A DNA stretch of 64,000 nt from Sciurus carolinensis (taxonomy: Eukaryota; Chordata; Mammalia; Rodentia; Sciuridae). This document shows, piece after piece, positions 34,976 through 44,172 of the stretch. Each line of letters starts with the position of its first letter. The stretch's first letter is position 1. Where the stretch lies: contig NW_025920106.1 of assembly GCF_902686445.1 (NCBI RefSeq), positions 124,001 through 188,000 of the forward strand, in the 5' to 3' direction. The notes beneath the pieces were generated by a model. The model saw nothing but the letters and a program-made list of their open reading frames with translations. It searched no databases and was not told the origin of the DNA. A program made the position numbers and the translations under genes.

Positions 34976-36441
34976 GGATAGTACCACAGCTTGATCAACA
35001 TCAAATTCAATGAGTTGCAAATATGAGAAACAAATATAAACACACACAGACAAAACTTTGAGGGTCTGGTGCTATCTAAATGGAAATCTGAGTGGAGGGT
35101 TAGACTCTACTCACTTCTAATGGCCTCTCCTGTTTCACCTCTGGTCTTCTTAGGAAATATTGCCAGAGTTGTTGGTCCCAACATTGATACAGTTCTTCCA
35201 ATCTTGGGAAAGTCCCCTACTAGGAACTTTTCTGAGTAATAAGCATCCAAAGATGAGTAGACAGCAAGAACTCTTGGCTCTGGACTTGCTATCTCAACAC
35301 TAGTGAGCAGAATGGGAGTTTATCTGGAATGTGGGTGCCTAGCTACTGAGGTTCCAAGTTCTGGGTGTTCTACTGCCAAGGAAGTGAGGTCACTTCTTGG
35401 GGACTCCATACCGAAAGCCCTTTCTCACACAAGATGGTCCTAATGACCCACTGAGATGCAGGTTCCACCCACCTTCCCTTGACATATACACAAGTGGACA
35501 TGGCTATACCAACACACCCTGGTTCTGGACCCAGATTTCCCAGGTGTAGCCAACTAACCTGGTTTGGAGAGACAGTTAGAATTATACCCATTTCCTCCTT
35601 CTGGCCGGTTGGGTGGTCCTGAAGAAGTCATTATGCCTTACAAGGCCTGAATACTTTTGCCATTTATTCCTCTGAGATTATTTTAGTGTATGCTTTTGAA
35701 GTTGTCATCAGGTGTATAAGGCCATTTATATATGTACTCCTTGGGAACCCTAATGTTTGAGTCATGTGTGTGTAATGCACCAACATACAGAAAACGCAAC
35801 ACAGAAAGGAGAGGGACAGGGGATAACAAACATCTCTACCATGATGTGAGCCAACAGTGAAAGAAGGGAAATCAAATTATACCTTGTCCTTGTTTCTATT
35901 GTGACCCACTGGAAGTTTTTCTTCACTGGTTTTCAGAGATAGACTCCCTGTGCCATAGACCTTCCAATGATTCTTGTGAAATTTAGAATTGTTTCATTAT
36001 TTCTTCTCCTGTTATTATGTGGGAACACTACAAGGTATCACTGGCACAAAAAAATTCTATTGTCCAAAACCTGTAGCTTCCCCATCTAAATGAATCCACA
36101 TCAGCATCTGGTTTCAAAGAAAAATAAATCAGCAAGAGTCATGGTATTACATTTCCAAGATGTAGTCATCAGAATTCTCACTTCTTTGTCTCCATAGTCC
36201 CATAACAGTGGCACTGCTATATTTCCAGAGATCTTTTGGAAAATTTGTGTGGCAGCTAGCAAAGTTCAGGGACCCCAGTAAATAGCAAGAAACTGGTATT
36301 TCTGTTTCCATTTCTAAATTACTCACATAGATGAAAATATTTTGGTTATAAAAATGAATGCATTTTTATTCAAGAAGAAATGATGGTGTGAATTTGCCAA
36401 AACTTTGTTCAATACCATGATCATAACCATGGGACTGGACT
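34976..36441. other. Apparently single-copy DNA
   Basis: About 1.47 kb with no recognised gene, repeat or RNA. The minus frame at 35370-35591 (73 codons) has no known domain and no flanking splice or promoter evidence. Confidence 0.6.
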
Positions 36442-36460
36442 TCTCTTTCTCTATTTCTTT
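36442..36460. repeat. Target-site duplication of the minus-strand L1 (left copy)
   Basis: TCTCTTTCTCTATTTCTTT (19 bp) recurs at 49792-49810 and brackets the whole L1 with the ERV2 nested inside it. Confidence 0.93.
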
Positions 36461-36507
36461 TTTTTTTCTTTTCCTATTCATATCCCTTTATTTTTTTATT
36501 TTTTTTA

Positions 36508-36740
36508 TTGTAAACCAATGGGATACATGTTGATTCTCTGTACATGGCGTAAATGCATACCATTTGTGTAATCATAAATTTACATGGGTAATGTTTGATT
36601 CATTCTGTTATTTTTTTCCCTTCCCCCCCACCCCTCCCACCCCTCTTTTCCCTCTATGCAGTCCTTCCTTCCTCCATTCTTGCCCCTCTCCCTAACCTTA
36701 ACTCTAATCCTAACATAAACCCCTCCCATCCCCCATTATG
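36508..36740 (-). other. L1 3' UTR with guanine-rich tract (antisense)
   Basis: The plus strand shows C-runs (CCCCCCCACCCCTCCCACCCC near 36625-36645) and CCCTAACC-type stretches, the complement of the G-rich L1 3' UTR tract seen at 10274-10392. It has quadruplex potential on the minus strand. Confidence 0.8.
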
Positions 36741-37278
36741 TGTCATCATCCACTTATGAGTTATATCATTCGTCCTTTGGTTTTTTGAGATTGGCTTATC
36801 TCACTTAGCATGATATTCTCCGGTTTCATCCATTTGCCTGCAAATGCCATAATTTTATCATTCTTTATGGCAGAGTAATATTCCATTGTATATATATACC
36901 ACATTTTCTTTATCCATTCATCAATTGAAGGACATCTAGGTTGGTTCCACAATCTGGCTATTGTGAACTGAGCAGCAATGAACATTGATGTGGCTGTATC
37001 TCTGTAATATGCTGATTTTAAGTCCTTTAGGTATAGGCCAAGGAGTGGGATAGCTGGGTCAAATGGTGGTTCCATTTCAAGTTTTCTAAGGAGTCTCCAC
37101 ACTGCTTTCCAGAGTGGCTGCACTAATTTTCAGTCCCACCAGCAATGTATGAGTGTACCTTTCTCCCCACATCCTCGCCAACACCTGTTGTTGCTTGTAT
37201 TCTTGATAATCGCCATTCTAATTGGGGTGAGATGGAATCTTAGGGAGGTTTTGATTTACATTTCTCTTATTACTAGAG
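36741..37278 (-). pseudogene. L1 ORF2 C-terminus (split by ERV2)
   Basis: A minus-strand frame at 36761-37123 reads the C-terminal domain ([40 protein letters not shown]). The rest of ORF2 is on the other side of ERV2 at 44173 onward. ERV2 entered at ATGCTG in the codons just before the C-terminal cysteine-rich region. Confidence 0.88.
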
Positions 37279-37284
37279 ATGCTG
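37279..37284. repeat. ERV2 target-site duplication, left copy
   Basis: ATGCTG directly precedes the 5' LTR and recurs at 44167-44172 after the 3' LTR. Joining the two sides restores uninterrupted L1 sequence (GAGATGCTGAACATT). Confidence 0.93.
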
Positions 37285-37755
37285 TGTCGGGGTTTCTAGG
37301 GCCCCCAGTCTTAGGCATGGTCAAGATGGCGCCTGACGCTGAGCCAAAAGTGGCCAGCTATACAGTAAACAACCAGCGAATTCCAATGATTGGCTAGTTA
37401 ACGACGTGACTAGAGCATGCCCCCCTCGTGTACCCATCCTATGCTTGCAGCTGTCCGCTTTTATCTCGTGTACTCTCCCCTGATTGGTTGAAGTGTATAT
37501 AAGCCTGGTGGGTGGGAGAGCGAGGGGGCGGAAGAAGAGGAAGAAGCGGAAGAAGCGGCGAAGCGGCGAAGGCGGAGGTTGAAGCCAAGCTGGAAGCTGG
37601 GAGTACGCGGGAGCTGGAAGAAGCTGGGTGAAGGGAAGCTGGGAGTGCGCAGAAGCTAGGGGTAAGAGAAGCATAGGAGAGGAACTGTGCACAATAAACT
37701 TCCAAAACTTCAGACATTTGTCGTGTCTCTCTCTGCAGCCAGAGGGGATGGGATA
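37285..37755 (+). repeat. ERV2 5' LTR
   Basis: 471 bp, from TGTCGGGG to GGGATA. The U3 has an inverted CCAAT box (GATTGGTTG, shared with the ERV1 LTR) and TATATAA at 37496-37502. A GA-rich region (GGAAGAAGAGGAAGAAGCGG) and CpGs follow, with AATAAA at 37693-37698. The 3' edge is TA in place of the canonical CA. Confidence 0.94.
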
Positions 37756-37757
37756 AC

Positions 37758-37775
37758 TGGCGCCAAAACCCGGGA
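37758..37775 (+). promoter_or_regulatory. ERV2 primer binding site
   Basis: TGGCGCCAAAACCCGGGA lies two bases after the LTR. The second half matches the complement of tRNA-Phe; the TGGCGCC start is shared with lysine-tRNA sites. tRNA-Phe is the better overall fit but not certain. Confidence 0.78.
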
Positions 37776-37863
37776 AGATGAAGGCCTTATAAAAGAAAAC
37801 AAGGTAAGATATTTGAAAAAATTTTTTTTGTATACAAGTTAAACCGGTTATAAAAAAGTTAAA

Positions 37864-38085
37864 GGGTATCAGGATGCGCCATTGGCGGTCCTGGGGACAC
37901 GCGGAGTGTGGTCCGGTTGAAAGGTATCGGGATCCTGACGCGTAGAACGCGGGTATCGGGACGCGCCATCAGCGGTCCTGACGCGTAGAACGCGGGTTGA
38001 AGGGTATCGGGATCCTAACGCGTAGAACGCGGGTCAGGGGGTATCGGGACACGCCATCAGCGGTCCTGACACGTGGAACGCGGTC
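37864..38085 (+). repeat. CpG-rich tandem repeats in ERV2 leader
   Basis: Five starts of GGGTATCGGGA(T/C) near 37864, 37922, 37951, 38002 and 38039. They alternate a short unit (with CCTGACGCGTAGAACGCGG) and a longer unit containing GCGCCATCAGCGGTCCTG. Like the 33-bp array of ERV1 it lies between PBS and gag, but the sequence is unrelated. Confidence 0.85.
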
Positions 38086-38261
38086 TAATTAAAGTGAAAG
38101 TAGAAACACGCTTGAAGCGGTCCAATTAGGTAGTACGTGAAAGCCGCTATAAAAATTCTAATGCGCACTTGATAGTTTTCCTTTCAGTAATCTCGTTGCT
38201 CCTGGCAGCTAGGTCACTGTTATTGTAATTGCCATAACTAAAGCTATTCAAATTAGTAACA

Positions 38262-39019
38262 ATGGGGTCTGAATGCAGCAACCCCTCAGGGAACTATTAA
38301 AAAACAATGGGACGCCATTAAAGGAAAAAAAAAACAGCAAAGTAAGAAAAGCTGCTCAGTGTGCCACAAGGGGGATCTTCCTGAACAGGATTTAATAGTA
38401 ACAGAAAAGAATGCTTAAAGAGAATAAAGTGAGGAAAAATTGAGTGGTGGTGACCTAGAAAATAATTGCTCAAAAAATCTAAGAACAAGGGAAAAAAGGG
38501 AACTAAGTCTAACACAAAGAACCCCCAAAAGGAATAACCAAGTGGTAGTAAAAACTTAAGAACAAGGGGAAAAGGTAGGAGAAACCTAAGCCTAATAGAA
38601 AGAGCTTCAAAATTTGTAGAACCTGCCCGTATTTGAGGAGCAAATGGAGATACCATCAACCATTAGAAAAACTTTAAAGAGGCAGTTAAGACTATGCAGA
38701 GCAGTGTTATTTGGAGAACAATGGCTAATTGGAGAGCTCAGCTGTTGAAACTGCTTGCAGAAACATAGTGGCAAGGTTTCCCGATAGAAATGTTAATAGG
38801 AGAAGGCCAATACGCTTCAATAGATGCACAAAATCAGCAGCAAGGAGATAATGCCCTAACAAAAGATAAGAGATAACTATAGTAAAATCTGTTACACCTT
38901 ATGCCCCAGGGCTATGTCCAAGATGCAGAAGAGGAAGTCATCAGAATAGTGCCTGTCAGCCTATTAGAGATAGGGAGGATAATTTCTTAGGGTTGAATCC
39001 TAAACTTCAAAAAAAAAAC
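38262..39019 (+). pseudogene. gag: ERV2 gag, internally deleted and frameshifted
   Basis: The ATG at 38262 reads MGSE and then needs a shift to continue as MQQPLRELLKNNGTPLK, homologous to the ERV1 MA start. Stops follow at once. A capsid fragment is visible near 38700-38870 (FPIEMLIGEGQYASIDAQ). The gag end is preserved in frame: 38915-38956 encodes a CX2CX4HX4C zinc knuckle (CPRCRRGSHQNSAC), followed by the gag-pro slippery site. Only about 750 bp remain of the usual 1.5-2 kb. Gag would normally form the particle; this one cannot. Confidence 0.87.
39013..39019 (+). promoter_or_regulatory. gag-pro -1 frameshift heptamer
   Basis: AAAAAAC fits X XXY YYZ in the frame of the zinc knuckle (AAC = 39017-39019). 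Slipping by -1 enters the dUTPase-protease frame exactly. A AAA AAC is the heptamer used at the gag-pro junction of betaretroviruses. It sits in a run of ten A, which would also favour slippage. Confidence 0.85.
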
Positions 39020-39951
39020 GGGAGACAGGGCCCTCCCCAGGGCCCGCAACAAATATACGGGGTAATTCAACAAGTTCCCCGACGGTGGTATCCTCCCACA
39101 GAGAAGGGGAGCGCAGAGCCACCTCAGGAAGTGCCGGATTGGACATCTGTGCCACTTCCAGACTCATACTAACCCCAGATATGGGGGTGCAGATGATTGA
39201 TACTGATTGGCATGAAAAAATCCCACAGAACAGTGTAGGACTATTACTAGGTAGAGGTTCCTCAACACTAAAAGGACTTATAGTACACCCAGGGGTTATT
39301 GATCCTGATTTCACTGGACAAATAAAAGCCTTGGTCTCTTCACCAAAAGGAATTACGGTCATCTCTCCAGGGGATCGCATTGCACAAATGCTTATATTGC
39401 CCAGTCAACATTCTTTGTGGCCCAGTAAAAATACAAATAAAAGACAAGGAGGTTTTGGATCAACAGGAACCACTTTAATAAACCTTACTATGGACATGGG
39501 ACAGAGGCCCCTTCTAAAATTAAAAGTGGGAAATATGGAATTTACAGGTTTATTAGATACGGGGGCAGACAAAAGCCTTATTAGCGCAATGGTCTGGCCA
39601 AAGCACTGGCCATTGATCACAGCAGCTCAGAGCTTGAGAGGCTTAGGAGTAGCAGAAAGCCCCAATCAAAGTGCTTCCTCATTATCGTGGAAAGATACAG
39701 AGGGACACACAGGAATATTTCAGCCATGTGTCTGTGATGTTCCTATTAGCCTATGGGGACAAGACGTCCTGCAGCAAATAGATATGAAATTCACCACTGA
39801 TCAGATTTACCAGGGGACTCCTGTAAGAAATATGTTACAAAATATGAACTATGATGACAAAAAAGGATTGGGAAGACATAGTCAAGGATCTACCCAACCA
39901 CTGCCTTTACTTCCACCAAAAAATGATTCTCATGGATTGGGTTTTTCCTAG
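39019..39951 (+). CDS. pro: ERV2 pro: dUTPase-protease, open frame
   Basis: About 310 codons, open from the slippery site to TAG 39949-39951. It has no ATG of its own; a start at 39085 would be a GTG. The N-terminal half is a dUTPase domain (SAGLDICAT, GLLLGRGSSTLKGLIVHPGV, ITVISPGDRIAQMLIL, and a GGFGSTG C-terminal motif). The second half is an aspartic protease with the catalytic LLDTGAD near 39550. A G-patch-like tail follows (DDKKGLGRHSQG). A dUTPase fused in front of protease is characteristic of beta-type retroviruses. It would be made only by frameshifting from gag, whose frame is broken here. No stop or indel is visible. Confidence 0.92.
   Translation, partial: RETGPSPGPATNIRGNSTSSPTVVSSHREGERRATSGSAGLDICATSRLILTPDMGVQMIDTDWHEKIPQNSVGLLLGRGSSTLKGLIVHPGVIDPDFTGQIKALVSSPKGITVISPGDRIAQMLILPSQHSLWPSKNTNKRQGGFGSTGTTLINLTMDMGQRPLLKLKVGNMEFTGLLDTGADKSLISAMVWPKHWPLITAAQSLRGLGVAESPNQSASSLSWKDTEGHTGIFQPCVCDVPISLWGQDVLQQIDMKFTTDQIYQGTPVRNMLQNMNYDDKKGLGRHSQGSTQPLPLLPPKNDSHGLGFS
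39939..39945 (+). promoter_or_regulatory. pro-pol -1 frameshift heptamer
   Basis: GGGTTTT reads G GGT TTT in the pro frame (GGT = 39940-39942), one codon before the TAG at 39949. A -1 slip enters the pol frame, which is open upstream and downstream. The pattern fits X XXY YYZ. Confidence 0.83.
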
Positions 39952-42446
39952 GGGCCACTGATAAACCATCAATCCCTATAATATGGAAAGATGATAAGCC
40001 TCGCTGGATTCCACAGTGGCCCCTAACAAAAGAGAAGCTAGAGGCAGCTCATAAGTTAGTACAAGAGCAGGTACAAGCAGGTCATTTACAGCATTCTACC
40101 TCTCCTTGGAATACTCCAATATTCTTAACAAAGAAAAAATCAGGAAAATGGAGGTTATTACATGATTTAAGAGCCATAAACGAACAAATGTACCCTATGG
40201 GACCCATCCAATGTGGACTCCCTCTTGTCACTGCACTGCCAAGGAATTGGCCTACTATTATTCTGGATTTAAGAGATTGCTTTTTCTCTATACCCTTACA
40301 CAAAAATGATTGTTGGAGATTTGCTTTTACTTTGCCCTCTCTTAATCACACTCAGCCTGACCAGAGATTCGAATGGACCGTGTTGCCTCAAGGTATGGCT
40401 AACAGTCCTACTATATGTCAAATATACATAGATAAAGCATTAACAACTACTAGACAAAAGTTTAAGAGATTGTTGATTTATCATTATATGGATGACATAC
40501 TTATTTGCCATCCAGAAAAAGAAATTTTGTTAGAAGCATTACAATTTATAACTCAAGCATTAGAAAAGAGAGGACTAACGATAGCCCCTGAAAAATTACA
40601 ATTAGAGGAGATCCAAGAATATCTGGGTACAAGGCTCACTGCTACTACAGTCAGACCAACAAGGTTGACCATCAGGACAGATCAATTGAATACCTTGAAC
40701 GATTTTCAGAAACTCTTAGGTGACATTAACTGGATCAGTTCCTATTTAAAATTATCCACAGGGGAATTAAAACCTTTATTCGATATATTAAAAGGTAATC
40801 CTGACTTGAATTCCCCTAGGAAACTTACTCCCGAAGCACGGGTATCCTTGCAGCTAGTAGAGAATAGACTTCAGCAGTGTTACGTTGATCGTTGTGATCC
40901 TACTCAACCATTAAGTTTAATCATAATCTCAGAGAAGCATACCCCTTTTGGCATAGTTTGGCAAGGAGGACCTCTGCAAAGTATAAATCTCCCTAGCTCT
41001 CCGGCTAAAACATTGCAATCATATCCCCAAGCTATTGCTCAGGTAATATTCAAGGGAATAGAATCTTGCATTACTGTTTTTGGAATCCATCCGTCTATTA
41101 TTATAACTCCTTATTCCACTCAGCAAATTAAATGGCTAATTAATAATGAGGATGATTGGTCAGTATTATATTGTTCCACTTCAGCTCAGTTCGATAACCA
41201 TTATCCCCAACATCCCTGGATTCAATTCTGTAAAAATACTCCCATAGTTTTTCCAAAAGTGACTAGTGTCCAGCCTTTTAAAGACTGTGTAACCATGTTT
41301 ACTGATGGCTCCAAAAATGGAGTAGGTGCAGTACTTATCAGTAAACAACTTCACACCATAATAGTTCCACCCAACTCCGCACAGGTTACTGAACTTGCAG
41401 CTGTAATATTAGCCTTTAAATTAGCAGATAATCAGCCATTCAATCTTCTATCTGATAGCTTATATATCATTAACGCTTTACAGGTTCTTGAAACGGTACC
41501 CCATATTTCTTCCATGTCCACGGTAGCTTCTTACTTTACTACGCTACAAAACCTTATCCTACAGCGTAAACATCTATTCTATGTAGGACATATTAGAGCT
41601 CATTCTAATTTACCAGGACCTTTGGCCAATGCTAATGACTTGGTAGATATGGCCACCAAATCAATTTTTGTTTTTTCCATAGAGGAACAAGCAAAACTCT
41701 TTCATGAAAAATTTCATGTAAATTCCACTACTTTGAGCAGAAAATTTCCTGTATCTAAATGTATGGCTCGACAAATAGTAAAAAATTGTCAACGTTGTGC
41801 TCCTTTAATCCCAGTACAATCCTTTGGAGTTAACCCCAGGGGACTGCTGCCTGGTCATATTTGGCAGATGGATGTAACTCATATTTCTGAATTTGGTACT
41901 GTTAAGTATGTACATGTGTCAGTAGACACTGCTTCAGGGGTCATTATGGCTTCCGCTCATTCTGGAGAAAAGGTAAAAGATGTCATTCAACACTGCCTAC
42001 AAGCATTTGCTGGCTGGGGCATACCTAAAGTTATTAAAACAGATAATGGTCCTGCTTATACTTCCAAAAGCTTTTGGTTGTTTTTACAAACATTTAACAT
42101 CCAATCAGTCACTGGCATCCCCTATAATCCTCAGGGACAGGGCATTGTGGAAAGAGCACATCTTACTTTAAAAAATTGTCTAAATAAACAAAAAGGGGGA
42201 ATAGGAGCCTCCTACAAGTCTCCTAAAGATAAACTTAACTTAGTTCTTTTCATTCTAAATTTCTTAACTCTGGATAGGGACGGCCATTCTGCAGCTGATC
42301 GACATTATAATCCCCATAATACTCCTCAAGTATGGGCAAAATGGAAAGATATCCTGACAGGTTGTTGGAAAGGACCGGATCCAGTCCTTCGTTGGGTTCG
42401 AGGGTCTGTTTGTATTTTCCCACATGATCAACAGACTCCAGTCTGA
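39945..42446 (+). CDS. pol: ERV2 pol: reverse transcriptase-RNase H-integrase, open frame
   Basis: 833 codons without interruption, read by -1 frameshift from pro; the first ATG (40188) is internal. The RT has PRWIPQWPLTKEKLEAAHKL, the primer-grip-side FEWTVLPQGMANSPT and the catalytic YMDD at 40485-40496. RNase H shows FTDGSKNGVG, ELAAVILAF and LLSDSLYI acidic residues. Integrase has an H-x3-H...C-x2-C zinc finger (HEKFH...CQRC), then the DDE core WQMDVTHIS, IKTDNGPAY and QGIVERAH. The length is normal for this class. It is the only near-complete enzymatic frame in the window. Whether it is active or transcribed cannot be judged from sequence. Confidence 0.94.
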   Translation, partial: FLGATDKPSIPIIWKDDKPRWIPQWPLTKEKLEAAHKLVQEQVQAGHLQHSTSPWNTPIFLTKKKSGKWRLLHDLRAINEQMYPMGPIQCGLPLVTALPRNWPTIILDLRDCFFSIPLHKNDCWRFAFTLPSLNHTQPDQRFEWTVLPQGMANSPTICQIYIDKALTTTRQKFKRLLIYHYMDDILICHPEKEILLEALQFITQALEKRGLTIAPEKLQLEEIQEYLGTRLTATTVRPTRLTIRTDQLNTLNDFQKLLGDINWISSYLKLSTGELKPLFDILKGNPDLNSPRKLTPEARVSLQLVENRLQQCYVDRCDPTQPLSLIIISEKHTPFGIVWQGGPLQSINLPSSPAKTLQSYPQAIAQVIFKGIESCITVFGIHPSIIITPYSTQQIKWLINNEDDWSVLYCSTSAQFDNHYPQHPWIQFCKNTPIVFPKVTSVQPFKDCVTMFTDGSKNGVGAVLISKQLHTIIVPPNSAQVTELAAVILAFKLADNQPFNLLSDSLYIINALQVLETVPHISSMSTVASYFTTLQNLILQRKHLFYVGHIRAHSNLPGPLANANDLVDMATKSIFVFSIEEQAKLFHEKFHVNSTTLSRKFPVSKCMARQIVKNCQRCAPLIPVQSFGVNPRGLLPGHIWQMDVTHISEFGTVKYVHVSVDTASGVIMASAHSGEKVKDVIQHCLQAFAGWGIPKVIKTDNGPAYTSKSFWLFLQTFNIQSVTGIPYNPQGQGIVERAHLTLKNCLNKQKGGIGASYKSPKDKLNLVLFILNFLTLDRDGHSAADRHYNPHNTPQVWAKWKDILTGCWKGPDPVLRWVRGSVCIFPHDQQTPV

Positions 42447-43536
42447 ATTCCAGAAAGGCTAATCAGAGTTTTACAGCATGCAAGTGATGCTGCTGCTCCT
42501 CGCAGTAGCGAGTCTGAGCCTTCCTCCAATAACAAAAACTCAGACGGAAAGGCAAACCCAGAACCTATGGACCATTGTTAGCCTGGCCATATTTTTCATT
42601 TCTAACTAACATATTTTTTATCCTTCCTTTTCTTGTTTTTCACCAATTTCTCTACAAGCCTGTCAATTCTACTGATGATTTTTCAGGTCGTGCTGCTTTT
42701 GGTGACAAGGATATTTCTAGCCTTTCTTTGCTTTAACAGGAGGAATTTCTGCACTTTGCCGTTGGAATCATGCTACAAATCAGACCCAGAGTAGAGCAAC
42801 TCGTTCTGCTGACCCTAGCTGTGATATTGCTTTTCCTCCCACGTCAGCTTGTGTATTTTCTCTCTTTTATGTTTCTACCAACTAACATTTCTAATAACAC
42901 CTCTTAACTGTTCACTAACCTTGTGCTATCTCTCACAATACTGGAATGGTTCTTTTGCCACCTGTGCAATTTGCACATTTCTATCTTCCTACCAGTCCTA
43001 GTTTCTGTTGCAGATATAGAATTGCCGGTGCTATTATCAAGAAACAGAAGAGGCTTTGACATTGCAACAGCCGTGATCATTGCCACCACAGTCCTTGCAG
43101 TAGCAGCATTGACACAACCACAACAACGAACACTTGGTCGAAGATACAGCTGCAGCCTTACAGACCATAGAGACTCTATCAGAGAATGGACTCATTATAA
43201 GAACAAGTGGATACCTTGCAAGAACTTTTGGGACTGGGATGCGTTTATTCCCTGAGAGCTGTTTTGTGTTGCCCGTATTGTAACTCCATTGGGATGTATA
43301 TTGTTTCTGTATTTAATATGGCTATATGGTTTTTCTTCTGTTTATAGATTTGTCAAACAGCGGGCAGGCTTAGGAGCTATGGTGGTACTCCTCTGCCTTG
43401 GCCTCCTTCTCTTCATTCGTTTTGGCATGCATCTACAAGCTAGCCAATAGAGAGATCAAATTATCTTTCATCAGGCCATGACCGCCCTAAAGGCCGACAG
43501 CCCCCCATTAGTATGGCTCTTGATGCTGGACCGGTA
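42447..43536 (+). pseudogene. env: ERV2 env remnant
   Basis: About 1.1 kb remain, against roughly 2 kb for a full env. SU is largely deleted. The SU/TM junction is visible in a frame at 42923-43255 (VLVSVADIELPVLLSRNRRG, basic cleavage site, then a hydrophobic segment), after which the frame shifts. The membrane anchor and tail can be followed near 43330-43530 (LFIRFGMHL, then FHQAMTALKADSPP) with a stop between them. Homologous to ERV1 env. Non-functional. Confidence 0.87.
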
Positions 43537-43663
43537 GTCAAAGACGGGTAATGAAGGAGGTGGCTGTGTACCGACCTAAGACAGGAGCTGCAGCATGCTC
43601 TGCAGGCTCTGATGACGGGTAAGGACATATGCTGACCACTCAGCCTAAGACTGACTCGATCCT
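43537..43663 (+). promoter_or_regulatory. CTE-like RNA export element of ERV2
   Basis: GACGGGTAA at 43543-43551 and 43614-43622, CCTAAGACAGG at 43575-43585, and a diverged CCTAAGACTG at 43644-43653. The halves are joined by AGCTGCAGCATGCTCTGCAG. It has the same layout and position as in ERV1. The downstream loop motif has two changes here, so this copy may bind NXF1 less well if it binds at all. Confidence 0.78.
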
Positions 43664-43681
43664 GAGCCTTAGTTTAATATT

Positions 43682-43695
43682 AAAGAAGGGGGATC
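43682..43695 (+). promoter_or_regulatory. ERV2 polypurine tract
   Basis: AAAGAAGGGGGATC lies directly before the 3' LTR. Confidence 0.92.
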
Positions 43696-44166
43696 TGTCG
43701 GGGTTTCTAGGGCCCCCAGCCTTAGGCATGGTCAAGATGGCGCCTGATGCTGAGCCAAAAGCGGCCAGCTATACAGTAAACAACCAGCGAATGCCAATGA
43801 TTGGCTAGTTAACGATGTGACTAGAGCATGCCCCCCTCGTGTACCCATCCTATGATTGCAGCTGTCCGCGTTTATCTCATGAACTCTCCCCTGATTGGTT
43901 GAAGTGTATATAAGCCTGGTGGGTGGGAGAGCAAGGGGGCGGAAGAAGAGGAAGAAGCGGAAGAAGCGGCGAAGCAGCGAAGGCGGAGGTTGAAGCCAAG
44001 CTGGAAGCTGGGAGTACGCGGGAGCTGGAAGAAGCTGGGAGAAGGGAAGCTGGGAGTGCGCAGAAGCTAGGGGTAAGAGAAGCGTAGGAGAGGAACTGTG
44101 CACAATAAACTTCCAAAGCTTCAGACATTTGTCATGTCTCTCTCTGCAGCCAGAGGGGACGCGATA
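43696..44166 (+). repeat. ERV2 3' LTR
   Basis: 471 bp, from TGTCGGGGTTTC to GACGCGATA, followed by the target duplication ATGCTG at 44167-44172. About 17 differences from the 5' LTR by eye. It also ends in TA. Confidence 0.94.
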
Positions 44167-44172
44167 ATGCTG

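Larger units (their letters stand above)
37285..44166 (+). mobile_element. ERV2: class II provirus with open pro-pol
   Basis: 6,882 bp, plus strand. It has a 5' LTR, a PBS, a CpG-rich repeated leader, a degraded gag with one intact zinc knuckle, dUTPase-protease, a full pol frame, a degraded env, a CTE-like element, a PPT and a 3' LTR. Gag, pro and pol lie in three different frames with -1 slippery heptamers at both junctions, the betaretrovirus plan. The LTRs differ at roughly 3-4% (about 17 of 471 by eye), so it is older than ERV1. It is nested in the minus-strand L1. Confidence 0.95.

Noticed and set aside
35370..35591. 73-codon minus-strand frame as an exon
   Set aside because: No recognisable family, and no supporting neighbours.
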